DNA of 39,640 bases from Streptomyces ureilyticus (GCF_011045025.1 NZ_JAAKZX010000079.1:1-39640); one strand, 5' to 3'; positions 26,129 through 33,761 are shown, counted from the stretch's first letter. Program-made: numbers and translations. The notes: a model not told the origin generated them from the letters alone.

Positions 26129-28497
26129 CTACAACCTTCCGAGAGCTCGGGATCCTTTCCGAGACAGCCGAGGCGCTCGAAGCCGTCGGCATCATCAACC
26201 CCTTTCCCATCCAGGAGATGACGCTCCCCGTCGCCCTTTCGGGCACCGACGTCATCGGCCAGGCCAAGACCGGCACCGGCAAGACGCTGGGCTTCGGCCT
26301 CCCGCTCCTCGAGCGCGTCACGGTTCCCGCGGACGTCGAGGCGGGCCGTGCCGAGCCGGAGCAGCTCACCGACGCCCCGCAGGCGCTCGTCGTGGTCCCC
26401 ACGCGCGAGCTCTGCACACAGGTCACCAACGACCTGCTGACCGCGGGCAAGGTCCGTAACGTACGCGTTCTCGCCATCTACGGCGGCCGGGCGTACGAGC
26501 CGCAGGTCGAGGCCCTCAAGAAGGGTATCGACGTCGTCGTCGGCACCCCGGGCCGTCTCCTTGACCTCGCGGGACAGAAGAAGCTCAACCTCAAGCATGT
26601 GCGCGCACTCGTCCTCGACGAGGCCGACGAGATGCTCGACCTGGGCTTCCTGCCCGATGTCGAGAAGATCATCAACATGCTGCCGGCCCGCCGCCAGACG
26701 ATGCTGTTCTCGGCGACCATGCCGGGCGCCGTCATCGGTCTCGCGCGCCGCTACATGTCGCAGCCCACGCACATCCGCGCCACGGCGCCGGACGACGAGG
26801 GCCAGACGGTCCGGAACACCGCGCAGTTCGTCTACCGCGCGCACAACATGGACAAGCCCGAGCTGGTCTCGCGCATACTCCAGGCCGACGGCCGCGGGCT
26901 CGCGATGGTCTTCTGCCGTACGAAGCGGACGGCGGCGGACCTCGCCGACCAGCTGCAGCAGCGCGGTTTCGCCTCCGGCGCGGTTCACGGCGACCTCGGC
27001 CAGGGGGCGCGTGAGCAGGCGCTGCGGGCGTTCCGCAACGGCAAGGTGGATGTGCTCGTCTGCACCGACGTGGCCGCGCGCGGCATCGACGTCGAGGGCG
27101 TGACGCACGTCATCAACTACCAGTCGCCCGAGGACGAGAAAACGTACCTGCACCGCATCGGCCGAACGGGTCGTGCGGGTGCCAAGGGCATCGCGATCAC
27201 GCTCGTCGACTGGGACGACATCCCGCGCTGGCAGCTCATCAACAAGGCGCTGGCGCTTGGTTTCAACGACCCGCCCGAGACGTACTCCACGTCCCCGCAC
27301 CTCTTCGAGGAGCTGAGCATCCCGGCGGGCACGAAGGGTGTCCTGCCCCGCGCCGATCGCACCCGCGCCGGGCTCGCGGCCGAGGAGGTCGAGGACCTCG
27401 GCGAGACCGGCGGGCGTGGCGTACGCGGTCGCGGTGGCCGTTCCTCGGCTCCGGAGCGCGGGCGTGACCGCGAACGCGAGCACGAGCGTCCGGCGCGTAC
27501 GCCGCGTCGACGCCGCCGTACGCGCAACGGCGCGCCGATCGACGCCACGGACCCGGCTGCCACCGCTGAGGCCGCGGCCGCCGATCCGCGCGCCCAGCGT
27601 CGCCGTCGCCGGACGCGTGCCGGGGAGACGGCCGAGACGGCCGTCGCCACGGCGGAGGGCGTCGCGCCGGAGGTCACCGAGCCGACGGCTGAGCTTGTGG
27701 AGTCGGCCGAGCCGAAGCCACGCCGGCGTCGTACGCGCAAGACGGCGGAGACGGCGCAGGCCGTCGAGACCGTCGAGTCGGCGGCCACCGTCGTCGAGGA
27801 GGCCGCGAACGCCGCTGAGGCGACCGTGACCAAGCCGCGCCGCCGCACTCGCAAGGCTGTGGAAACGGCCGAAGGCACGACCATGGCGACCGAGGTGGCC
27901 GAGCCGACCGAGGCCAAGCCCCGACGTCGTACCCGCAAGGCCGCCGAAACGGCCGTGGACACGGCGGACGGCACGGTCGTCGAGGCGGCGGAGACCAAGC
28001 CGCGCCGGACCCGCAAGGCGACGGCCGAGGCAGCGGTGGACACCGCCGAGGCGACCGAGGCGAAGCCCCGGCGTCGTACGCGCAAGGTTGCCGAAACCGC
28101 CGAGGCCGGCATCCCGGCACAGGCGACGGAGGAGCCGGCGGCCACGCCGCGCCGCCGTACGCGCAAGGCGGCCCAGGCCGCGCTGGACACGGCCGAGGGC
28201 ACAGCGGTCGAGTCGACGGAGACCAAGCCGCGTCGCACCCGCAAGACCGCGGCCGCTGCCGAGGCCGCCATGGACACCGCCGAGGCGACCGAGGCGAAGC
28301 CGCGCCGCCGTACGCGTAAGGCGGCGGAGGTCGGCATCCCGGCTCAGGCGGCCGAGCCCGGCACGGACGAGGCCCCGGCCAAGCCCCGGCGTACCCGTAA
28401 GGCGGCGGCCACGCCCGCCGAGGCCGACGCGCCGGAGGCGACGCCCCGCCGTCGCACCCGCAAGAAGGCGGCAGCCACCGAGGCGACCGAGAGCTGA
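26125..28497 (+). CDS. DEAD-box RNA helicase with basic repeat tail, apparent CTG start
   Basis: 790-residue ATP-dependent RNA helicase. From the proposed start: conserved Phe in TTTFRELGI, Q motif FPIQ, motif I AKTGTGKT (about 47-54), PTREL, DEAD in LDEADEML (about 165), SAT (about 195), then the second RecA domain with VLVCTDVAARGIDV and HRIGRTGRAG. From about residue 460 a low-complexity tail carries twelve RRTR-type motifs (mostly PRRRTRK) separated by acidic/Ala-rich spacers. RhlE/CsdA-type enzymes act in ribosome assembly and RNA decay; the tail probably binds RNA. The first in-frame ATG (26218) lies after the Q motif, and no ATG, GTG or TTG occurs in frame back to the stop at 25900. 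CTG 26125 has GAAGAGG 7 nt upstream and restores the family's N-terminus. Confidence 0.92.
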   Translation: MTTTFRELGILSETAEALEAVGIINPFPIQEMTLPVALSGTDVIGQAKTGTGKTLGFGLPLLERVTVPADVEAGRAEPEQLTDAPQALVVVPTRELCTQVTNDLLTAGKVRNVRVLAIYGGRAYEPQVEALKKGIDVVVGTPGRLLDLAGQKKLNLKHVRALVLDEADEMLDLGFLPDVEKIINMLPARRQTMLFSATMPGAVIGLARRYMSQPTHIRATAPDDEGQTVRNTAQFVYRAHNMDKPELVSRILQADGRGLAMVFCRTKRTAADLADQLQQRGFASGAVHGDLGQGAREQALRAFRNGKVDVLVCTDVAARGIDVEGVTHVINYQSPEDEKTYLHRIGRTGRAGAKGIAITLVDWDDIPRWQLINKALALGFNDPPETYSTSPHLFEELSIPAGTKGVLPRADRTRAGLAAEEVEDLGETGGRGVRGRGGRSSAPERGRDREREHERPARTPRRRRRTRNGAPIDATDPAATAEAAAADPRAQRRRRRTRAGETAETAVATAEGVAPEVTEPTAELVESAEPKPRRRRTRKTAETAQAVETVESAATVVEEAANAAEATVTKPRRRTRKAVETAEGTTMATEVAEPTEAKPRRRTRKAAETAVDTADGTVVEAAETKPRRTRKATAEAAVDTAEATEAKPRRRTRKVAETAEAGIPAQATEEPAATPRRRTRKAAQAALDTAEGTAVESTETKPRRTRKTAAAAEAAMDTAEATEAKPRRRTRKAAEVGIPAQAAEPGTDEAPAKPRRTRKAAATPAEADAPEATPRRRTRKKAAATEATES
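27502..28466 (+). repeat. Coding repeats for RRRTRK motifs in the helicase tail
   Basis: Twelve spaced copies of a basic RRTR(K/N/A) motif, usually as KPRRRTRKAAETA followed by 12-25 acidic/Ala-rich residues. The spacing is irregular. Several blocks (for example TAEATEAKPRRRTRK) recur almost exactly, pointing to duplication within the tail. Confidence 0.9.
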
Positions 28498-28507
28498 GAG
28501 CCTCTCT

Positions 28508-28546
28508 CCGACGGCCCGGCCCCAGCACTTGGGGCCGGGCCGTCGC
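28508..28546 (+). terminator. Hairpin terminator after the DEAD-box gene
   Basis: CGACGGCCCGGCCCC (28509-28523) pairs perfectly with GGGGCCGGGCCGTCG (28531-28545). An extra A-T pair leaves a 5-nt loop. It begins 11 bp after the helicase stop. Confidence 0.9.
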
Positions 28547-28604
28547 CATTCCGGAAGCGCGAAAAGTCACTCCGCCCCACAACCCGTCCGACAGCTTCCC
28601 CGGC

Positions 28605-28610
28605 TAGCCT
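28605..28610 (+). promoter_or_regulatory. Candidate leaderless -10 box of the 28618 hydrolase
   Basis: TAGCCT, then exactly 7 nt (CCTCCTC), then ATG 28618. Same hexamer and spacing as in front of adnB. No ribosome site and no obvious -35. Confidence 0.5.
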
Positions 28611-28617
28611 CCTCCTC

Positions 28618-29511
28618 ATGAGCAGGCCCGCCACCTTTGTCCCCCCGCCCGGCGCCCGTGCGTATCGGCTCGGCACCGCGCGCGGTGAGTTCGCCGTGAT
28701 CGACGCCCCCGTGGCACCCGGCGTCGAAGCGAAGGGAACCGCGCTGCTGCTGCCAGGGTTCACCGGCAGCAAGGAGGACTTCATCTCCCTGCACGAACCC
28801 CTGGCCGCGGCCGGATACCGGACCCTCGCCGTGGACGGACGCGGCCAGTACGAGACGCCGGGGCCAAGAGACGACGAAGCCCCGTACGCGCAGGGCGAGT
28901 TGGCGCGGGACGTACTCGCCCAGGTCGATGCGGTCACCGAGACGCCGCAGGAACGCGTCCACCTCGTCGGCCACTCGTTCGGCGGACAGGTCGCCCGAGC
29001 CGCCGTACTGCTGGACCCCACGCGCTTCCGCTCGCTCACCCTCATCGCCTCGGGACCGGCTGAGATCTCCGCTTCACAACAGCTGCGCGTCAAGCTGCTG
29101 CGGGACGCGCTCGCCGTGATGGACATGGCGCAGGTGTGGGAGGCGATCCAGGCACTGGAGCCCCCGGAGGACGCGGCCGACCAGCAGGACCTGGACGCCG
29201 GACTCGACGGCTTCGAAGTACTCAGGCAACGCTGGCTCGGCAACAGCCCTGCTCAACTCATCGCCGCGGGCCGCCAGTTGTGCACGGAACCGGACCGCGT
29301 CGCCGAGCTGGCCGCCGTACCGATCCCCTTTCACGTCCTGTCGGGCGAAGAGGACGGCACCTGGCCGGTGCCGCTCCTCGACGACATGGCCGTACGCCTC
29401 AAGGCCCACCGCACGGTCGTACGCGGAGCCGAGCACTCCCCCAACACGGACCGCCCCCGGGACACGGCCGAAGCTCTGGCCACCTTCTGGAAGCAGACGG
29501 ACCTGACCTGA
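28618..29511 (+). CDS. Alpha/beta hydrolase
   Basis: 297 residues. Core elements: ALLLPGFTGSKEDF (oxyanion region), TLAVDGRGQYET, nucleophile elbow LVGHSFGGQVAR, FHVLSGEEDGTWPV (acid) and GAEHSPNTDRP (histidine). Close in pattern to esterase or haloperoxidase-type enzymes; substrate not inferable. No signal peptide or membrane segment. Start ATG 28618 fits a leaderless transcript. Its stop codon lies at the edge of an 18-bp tandem duplication (29510-29545). Convergent with the NYN-domain gene, only 47 bp away. Confidence 0.87.
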   Translation: MSRPATFVPPPGARAYRLGTARGEFAVIDAPVAPGVEAKGTALLLPGFTGSKEDFISLHEPLAAAGYRTLAVDGRGQYETPGPRDDEAPYAQGELARDVLAQVDAVTETPQERVHLVGHSFGGQVARAAVLLDPTRFRSLTLIASGPAEISASQQLRVKLLRDALAVMDMAQVWEAIQALEPPEDAADQQDLDAGLDGFEVLRQRWLGNSPAQLIAAGRQLCTEPDRVAELAAVPIPFHVLSGEEDGTWPVPLLDDMAVRLKAHRTVVRGAEHSPNTDRPRDTAEALATFWKQTDLT

Positions 29512-29545
29512 CCGACGAGGCGGATCAGACCGACCAGGCGGATCA
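29510..29545 (+). repeat. 18-bp tandem duplication at the hydrolase stop codon
   Basis: GACCGACGAGGCGGATCA (29510-29527) and the adjacent GACCGACCAGGCGGATCA (29528-29545), one mismatch. The first unit starts inside the stop codon TGA (29509-29511). Confidence 0.9.
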
Positions 29546-29558
29546 ACCCAAGTAGGCC

Positions 29559-30473
29559 TCAGTACTGCGCCTGCAAGTGCCCCCAGAAGCCGTCCCGCAG
29601 CGCCCGCCGCAGATCCGCCTGCCCGCGCAGCGAGTACTGCAGCAGGCCCTCCGCCTCCACCAGCAGGTCCTGGTCGACGGGCCCGGGCAGATACGGATGT
29701 CCGGGCAGCAGATCCGCCAGTGCCTCGCGCCCCCGCGCCCCCAGCCACTGCGCGGCGACCTGCGCCCCCACGAACCGCACGTCCTCCCGCGTGGGCCGCG
29801 CTCCCGCCGAGGCTTCGTAGGAAGCGGCGGTCCGGCGGGAGACGTACGGCTTGAAGAACTCCAGGTCGAAGGTCCGCTGACTGTCGACCTCCCAAAGCAG
29901 CGGTTCCGCCTGGTTGCGCCCCTCCGGCGCCTCGATGCCCCAGAGGTGGACCCGCGCCCCGTACCCCTGCGCCGCCTCGACCGCGGAGACCAGGTCCTCG
30001 TCGCCTCCGATGAGTGCGGCGTCGCTGATGGCGCGATGCCTGGCCAGCGATTCCAGGTCGCTGCGGATCAGGGAGTCGACGCCCTTCTGCTGGTTGTTGG
30101 CGTTGAGGTTGCCCAGCCGGACCTTGACGTCGGGCAGCTCGGCGATGGACTGCTGTTCCGCCGTGTGGATGCGGCGACGTGCGCCGTCGTACCAGTAGAC
30201 GCGCAGCAGCCTGCTGTCCGCGAAGATCGTGCGCGCCCTGTCGATGAGCGCCTCGATGAGGCCTTCGGCGTCCAGGTCGAAGGCCCGGCGGTCCTCCGTA
30301 CCGGCGACGAGCCGCCCGGCGGCCGCGTACAGATAACCGGCGTCGACGAAGATCGCATGGGTGGACGGCGTCTTGGCCACCTCGGCGAGCATGCGCTGGA
30401 GCAGCTCGTTCGTGCGGTCCATGCGCGCACCGAGGGCGGCCAGTGCGTCGGTTCCAGCGAAGTCGTCATTCAT
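29559..30473 (-). CDS. NYN domain (PIN-like, LabA/DUF88 type) protein, putative RNase
   Basis: 304 residues. A short N-terminal helix (ALGARMDRTNELLQRMLAEV) is followed by the NYN fold: IFVDAGYLY (first acidic residue), RVYWYDGA, VKVRLGNL, KGVDSLIRSDLESLA and ALIGGDEDLVSAVEAAQGYGARVHLWG, giving the acidic cluster expected of a Mg-dependent nuclease. After about residue 210 a helical C-terminal region (REDVRFVGAQVAAQWLG to LLVEAEGLLQYSLRG) is of uncertain type, possibly a winged-helix RNA-binding module. ATG 30473 is preferred over GTG 30500 because GAGG lies 5 nt upstream and the domain begins soon after. The RNA target is unknown. Confidence 0.85.
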   Translation of the reverse strand: MNDDFAGTDALAALGARMDRTNELLQRMLAEVAKTPSTHAIFVDAGYLYAAAGRLVAGTEDRRAFDLDAEGLIEALIDRARTIFADSRLLRVYWYDGARRRIHTAEQQSIAELPDVKVRLGNLNANNQQKGVDSLIRSDLESLARHRAISDAALIGGDEDLVSAVEAAQGYGARVHLWGIEAPEGRNQAEPLLWEVDSQRTFDLEFFKPYVSRRTAASYEASAGARPTREDVRFVGAQVAAQWLGARGREALADLLPGHPYLPGPVDQDLLVEAEGLLQYSLRGQADLRRALRDGFWGHLQAQY

Positions 30474-30520
30474 ATGCGCCTCATTGTCGCAGGACGTCAC
30501 TGTGTGAACACAAGCGGTCC

Positions 30521-30575
30521 ACTACCATCAAGTAATTAGGCGTTCGAAAAATTTATTTAGCGTAGGGAATGTTTG
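30521..30575. promoter_or_regulatory. AT-rich island upstream of the 50-residue protein gene
   Basis: In 30530-30559 about 22 of 30 bases are A or T, including GAAAAATTTATTTAG, which is striking in this GC-rich window. It lies in the divergent gap between the NYN gene and the 30684 gene. It could be a promoter or a site for an AT-preferring nucleoid protein such as Lsr2. An inverted repeat GTGGAAC / GTTCCAC (30600-30606, 30627-30633) lies just downstream. Confidence 0.4.
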
Positions 30576-30683
30576 TCACCCGCATCCCGTTGACTCGTTG
30601 TGGAACCCGTGGCACAGACGCCCCATGTTCCACCTACCAGTAGTTCTCCTTCAGGAGGATGACCAGACGAAGGGAGAAGCCGT

Positions 30684-30836
30684 ATGCGCTTCGAAATCAT
30701 GCGCCTCGACGACGTCGACGGCACCGCCGTGGACACGACCGTCGTGGACGCCGCCTCCGTCAACCGGATCGTGCAGCAGGCCGCCGCCATCGGCCAGCGC
30801 ATTCTGATCCGCCCGGCCGAAGCCCCCGTCTCGTAA
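30684..30836 (+). CDS. 50-residue small protein of unknown function
   Basis: The frame starting MRFEIMRLDDVDGTAVDTTV and ending RILIRPAEAPVS has 50 residues and is soluble, with a charged N-terminal half and a helical-looking VNRIVQQAAAIGQRI segment. AAGGGAGAA lies 6-8 nt before ATG 30684. Codon third positions are strongly G/C. A perfect terminator hairpin begins within 30 bp of the stop. I recall a protein of this kind widely in Streptomyces but no known function. It is flanked upstream by the AT-rich island and by an AGGAGG at 30653-30658, which would serve a different, non-coding-looking frame. Confidence 0.7.
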   Translation: MRFEIMRLDDVDGTAVDTTVVDAASVNRIVQQAAAIGQRILIRPAEAPVS

Positions 30837-30854
30837 CGCGCGGACGCCCGACAG

Positions 30855-30905
30855 CACACTTCAGAGCCCCGTACGGCATCGATGCCGTACGGGGCTCTGT
30901 GTGTT
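30855..30905. terminator. Long perfect palindrome, bidirectional terminator
   Basis: CAGAGCCCCGTACGGCATC (30862-30880) is followed at once by its exact complement (30881-30899), a 19-bp perfect inverted repeat. Partly paired ACAC/TGTGT flanks extend it. It lies between the convergent stops of the 50-residue protein (30836) and the PHP gene (30925). Confidence 0.92.
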
Positions 30906-30924
30906 CGGCTCTGCTCAAAATCTG

Positions 30925-31788
30925 CTAGCGGTCGGTTTCCCCGCCGGTCCCGGGCACGGGAATCGCCCCCGTGGCCCGTCGCGCGATCTCCCCATAGATC
31001 TCGGGATCCGTGGTGAACTCCCCGAGCACGCACGTCTTGCGGCTGCCGTGATAGTCGCTGGACCCCGTCGTCAGCAGCCCCAAGTCGGCCGCCAGGCCGC
31101 GGAGTCGGGACCGGGTCGCCGGGTCGTGGTCCATGTGGTCGACCTCGATGCCGTCGAGTCCGGCCGCCGTGAGTTCGGCGATCGCGGACTCCGGCACGAT
31201 CTGGCCCCGCTTCGAAGCGGCGGGATGGGCGAAGACGGTCACGCCGCCCGCGGCCTTGACCAGCCGGATCGCCTCGAAGGGGTCCGTCTCGTGCTTCTCG
31301 ACGTACGCCCGGCCGCCGTCGGCGAGCCAGTCGGGCGTGAAGGCGTCGGAGACGCTGGGCACGACGCCCAGCTCGACCAGCGCGGTCGCGATGTGCGGCC
31401 GCCCCACGGACCCGTCGCCCGCGATCCGCGCCACCTGCTCCCAGGTCACCGGCACGCCCAGCTCCTGGAGCTTAAAGATCATGCCGTGGGCCCGCGGCAC
31501 CCGGTCGTCGCGTACGAGCTCACGCTCACGCAGCAGGTCGGGCTCCTCGGGATCGAAGAGGTACGCGAGCATGTGCAGGCTCACGCCGTCGAGGCGGCAG
31601 GAGAGTTCGGCTCCGGTGACGAGGGTGAGGCCTTCCGGGACCGCGGCGACGGCCTCGGCATGTCCGCGGGTGGTGTCGTGGTCGGTCAGCGCGACGACGT
31701 CCAGACCGGCCGCGGCGGCATTGCGCACCAGCTCGGCGGGGGTGTCCGTACCGTCGGAAGCGGTGGAGTGGGTGTGCAGGTCGATGCG
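30925..31788 (-). CDS. PHP-domain metal-dependent phosphoesterase (TrpH/YciV type)
   Basis: 287 residues. The PHP motifs are clear: RIDLHTHSTASDGT (residues 2-15), LTDHDTTRG, GAELSC, VGRPHIATAL, TVFAHPAASKRG, GIEVDHMDH and TTGSSDYHGSRK, supplying the metal-binding His and Asp residues in usual order. Relatives are 3',5'-nucleotide bisphosphatases or 5'-3' exonucleases acting on RNA (RNase AM). GTG 31788 is preferred: the conserved domain begins there and GGAG lies 9 nt upstream. The frame is open to GTG 31830, which would add 14 non-conserved residues. Convergent with the small 50-residue gene and preceded by the 31872-32513 gene on the same strand. Confidence 0.92.
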   Translation of the reverse strand, partial: RIDLHTHSTASDGTDTPAELVRNAAAAGLDVVALTDHDTTRGHAEAVAAVPEGLTLVTGAELSCRLDGVSLHMLAYLFDPEEPDLLRERELVRDDRVPRAHGMIFKLQELGVPVTWEQVARIAGDGSVGRPHIATALVELGVVPSVSDAFTPDWLADGGRAYVEKHETDPFEAIRLVKAAGGVTVFAHPAASKRGQIVPESAIAELTAAGLDGIEVDHMDHDPATRSRLRGLAADLGLLTTGSSDYHGSRKTCVLGEFTTDPEIYGEIARRATGAIPVPGTGGETDR

Positions 31789-31871
31789 CACGTACGAGGA
31801 CTCCAGGATCTGACCAGGCGGAAGGGACACTCAAGGGTAACGAGAACCGCACGCGTCCCCGCCCTGAGCCC

Positions 31872-32513
31872 CTACGGCTCCAGGATGCGCGGTGACAGCG
31901 CCCCGCACGGCAGCAGATCCACCTCCGCGCCCGCGTCCCGCAGGTCGGTCAGTACCAGTTCGTCGTACATCAGCAGGCCCGACTGCTCGGGCCAGACGAC
32001 CGCCCACAGCCACAGGCCGAGCGCCTCGCCGGCGAAGACGGCGCGGTCGTCGGGGGTGCCGGAGACCAGCCAGAGGGGGGTCGGGCGGCCCGCCGCGAGG
32101 ACCTTCGCCTGGGCCGGCTTCTCGACGTTCATGTACGGGCCGGGGTCCGGGCCGTCCATTCCCGCGTACCGGGAGCCGAGGCCCACGCCGAGTTCCTCGG
32201 CGACGAGCACCAGCTCTCCTACGCCGCCGAGCGGGCCCGGGCCCGAGCAGGCCACGGCGGTGGCACGGCCGCCGCTGCGGTCGTCGCCCGCGAAGGCCGC
32301 ACCCGTGAAGAGCCAGCCGACGGGCAGCGGCCATGGCATCCACACCGGCACGCGCGCACGGTGCACCACGACGCTGAGGGCCTCGACGCTGGGCGGGATC
32401 ACGGGCTGCAGCGGGTGCACAGGGCCGTGCACATCACACTGCCAGGAGTCGGCAAAGAGTCCGGGAGCCCTGACCCGGCCACCACACTTCGGGCAACTGG
32501 GTTCGCCCCTCAT
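31872..32513 (-). CDS. Zinc-ribbon-bearing hypothetical protein (DUF6758-like)
   Basis: 213 residues. The N-terminus has CPKCGGRVRAPG and then WQCDVHGPVHPLQP, a CxxC...CxxH zinc-ribbon-like set. The remainder contains hydrophobic stretches such as VPVWMPWPLPVGWLFTGAAFAG and ALGLWLWAVVWPEQSGLLM but no clear transmembrane helix. It resembles a Streptomyces family I know only as DUF6758; function unknown. ATG 32513 is chosen over TTG 32522. The gene lies between PHP and SUFU-like genes on the same strand, with 83 and 124 bp gaps, so co-transcription is possible. Confidence 0.75.
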   Translation of the reverse strand: MRGEPSCPKCGGRVRAPGLFADSWQCDVHGPVHPLQPVIPPSVEALSVVVHRARVPVWMPWPLPVGWLFTGAAFAGDDRSGGRATAVACSGPGPLGGVGELVLVAEELGVGLGSRYAGMDGPDPGPYMNVEKPAQAKVLAAGRPTPLWLVSGTPDDRAVFAGEALGLWLWAVVWPEQSGLLMYDELVLTDLRDAGAEVDLLPCGALSPRILEP

Positions 32514-32637
32514 AGGCCCCAACGGTCCTCCCCGGCTGTCGCCGCGTCAAGGACGATCACCCGTCCGGCGAGCCCCGTCGCCGCCGATTGAACGAGTGTG
32601 ACATTCCCAACTGGACGATTCCAGCGGAAGGTTGGCT

Positions 32638-33234
32638 TCAGTCGAGGGACACGGACTTGCGCGAGGGATCGCGCAGGTCGGTTCCGCCCGTGAGCCAGCG
32701 TTCCTGGAGGGCGGCCGCGCCGTGCACCCGCTTCCACGCCGCCTCGTTCGGCGTCATCGGAAGCAGCGGCAGGAAACGTACGGGATCGAGGGGCTCGTCC
32801 AGGTCCAGGTCCTCGACGAGGCCGCCCGGCTCGGCGACCAGTACGGAGGTGAACGGGGCGCCCGGCCACAGGGGTTCGCCGACGTCGAGCGAGGCTCCGG
32901 GGGCCACGACCAGGCCCTCGACCTGCGGAGACGCGGCCAGTACGGCAAGCGGGCGGAGCACCTTGTCGGTGTCGGCGACACCGGGGCGTACGGAGAGGAC
33001 CAGCTCGGCGCGCGGGCCCTTGAGCGGGTCGGCGAGGGTCGCCGTGGGGTCCGTCATCGGCTGCGCGGACATGCCGAGCGTGGCGTAGCGGACGATCCCT
33101 TCCCCGGCGCCTTCGCCGCTGAAGCGGAGCACCTCGACGCGGTCCGTGCCGAGGAAGGTGACCGCTGCGCGCGCGTCCGGTTCGCCCAGCGCGGTACGCA
33201 ACCGGGCCTCCACCAAAGGAAGAACATCAGCCAT
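32638..33234 (-). CDS. Suppressor-of-fused (SUFU) domain protein
   Basis: 198 residues. VLPLVEARLRTALGEPDA, then IVRYATLGMSAQPM, PRAELVLSVRPG, VLRPLAVLAASPQVEG, PGASLDVGEPLWPGAPFTSVLV and FLPLLPMTPNEAAWKRVHGAAALQERW follow the bacterial SUFU-like pattern, including the late LLPMTPNE motif. In bacteria such proteins are often linked to toxin-immunity or surface systems, but no partner is visible here. ATG 33234 lacks a ribosome site but has TATGCT 6 nt upstream. The open frame to 33387 is not protein-like. Divergent from corA across 527 bp. Confidence 0.8.
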   Translation of the reverse strand: MADVLPLVEARLRTALGEPDARAAVTFLGTDRVEVLRFSGEGAGEGIVRYATLGMSAQPMTDPTATLADPLKGPRAELVLSVRPGVADTDKVLRPLAVLAASPQVEGLVVAPGASLDVGEPLWPGAPFTSVLVAEPGGLVEDLDLDEPLDPVRFLPLLPMTPNEAAWKRVHGAAALQERWLTGGTDLRDPSRKSVSLD

Positions 33235-33240
33235 ACGGTG

Positions 33241-33246
33241 AGCATA
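33241..33246 (-). promoter_or_regulatory. Candidate leaderless -10 box of the SUFU-domain gene
   Basis: TATGCT on the minus strand, 6 nt before ATG 33234, with no ribosome site. Confidence 0.45.
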
Positions 33247-33391
33247 AGCTGCGTCTTTTTGGGGACTTCTGCCCTGATTCCCGGGAGCGACAAGGCCGAA
33301 GCGGCGGCTTGACAGGCCGGTGGGCTGATAGTCTTGGCCGCTGGTCGGGGCAGCACGCAGAAGCGTCGCTCTCGAGTCCCGACGCACAACA

Positions 33392-33426
33392 CTCCCCTAC
33401 GGGGGATGGATCTCCCCTACGGGGGA
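33392..33426. repeat. Tandem G/C-tract palindromes, possible operator pair
   Basis: CTCCCCTACGGGGGA occurs at 33392-33406 and again at 33412-33426, a period of exactly 20 bp (about two helical turns). Each copy is nearly palindromic (TCCCC-TAC-GGGGGA). G-tract palindromes like this are typical of metal-sensing repressors of the CsoR/RcnR type, but the assignment is a guess. Confidence 0.45.
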
Positions 33427-33449
33427 CCGGCCGGAGGAGGTGGGGCTCC

Positions 33450-33497
33450 ATGGATCGAAGTCGACCGTGTAGTACTACCCGCTCTTCCGGCTGCTGA
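33450..33497 (+). CDS. Possible 15-codon leader ORF in the corA leader
   Basis: MDRSRPCSTTRSSGC followed by TGA. GGAGGAGG lies 9 nt before the ATG. It starts 24 bp after the tandem palindromes and ends 264 bp before corA. Short leader ORFs control Mg2+ transporter genes in enterobacteria; here that is only an analogy. Confidence 0.35.
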   Translation: MDRSRPCSTTRSSGC

Positions 33498-33761
33498 GTT
33501 CTCACAATCCGAGCTCTACTGGCTGCCGCCTCCCGTACTCGCGTCATGCGTGTCGGTGCACGACGGAAGAGCACTTCGTTTTTGCCTGATCTGTCTGATC
33601 TGTATCAGTAGCGAAGCTGCCACCGCGACGGTGCGGTGCTCCCCGCTTTGCGGACGTGCCAAACATCCCCGGCCTTCAAAAACCGGAGACCCCAGTCAGG
33701 ACGTCCCCATTCCGGGCAGTTCCAACCGTTGCCAGGCGGCTCGTACGCGAAGGAGCCTGCC

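Larger units (their letters stand above)
33247..33761 (+). promoter_or_regulatory. Long divergent region and leader of corA
   Basis: 515 bp without a conventional gene. It contains a tandem pair of G/C-tract palindromes (33392-33426), a 15-codon ORF with its own strong ribosome site (33450-33497), and near the 3' end a possible hairpin CCGG-N10-CCGG around 33672. A 52-codon Trp-rich frame runs antisense at 33605-33763. Leaders of Mg2+ transporter genes are often regulatory, but I do not recognise the M-box consensus here. Confidence 0.4.

Noticed and set aside
27117..28337. Minus-strand frame of 406 residues over the helicase tail
   Set aside because: Its repetitive Ala/Val/Arg sequence is just the complement of the RRRTRK repeats.
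27502..28466. Repeats in the helicase tail as a CRISPR array
   Set aside because: Spacers are not unique and irregular in length, and the repeats are in-frame coding units.
30659..30928. Frame starting right after AGGAGG at 30653-30658
   Set aside because: The ATG directly abuts AGGAGG with no spacing and the product is an Arg/His run across the terminator. The overlapping 50-residue frame at 30684 has better codon use and spacing.
33605..33761. M-box or other known Mg2+ riboswitch upstream of corA
   Set aside because: I could not match the conserved loops of the M-box; only a generic GC-rich hairpin is visible.
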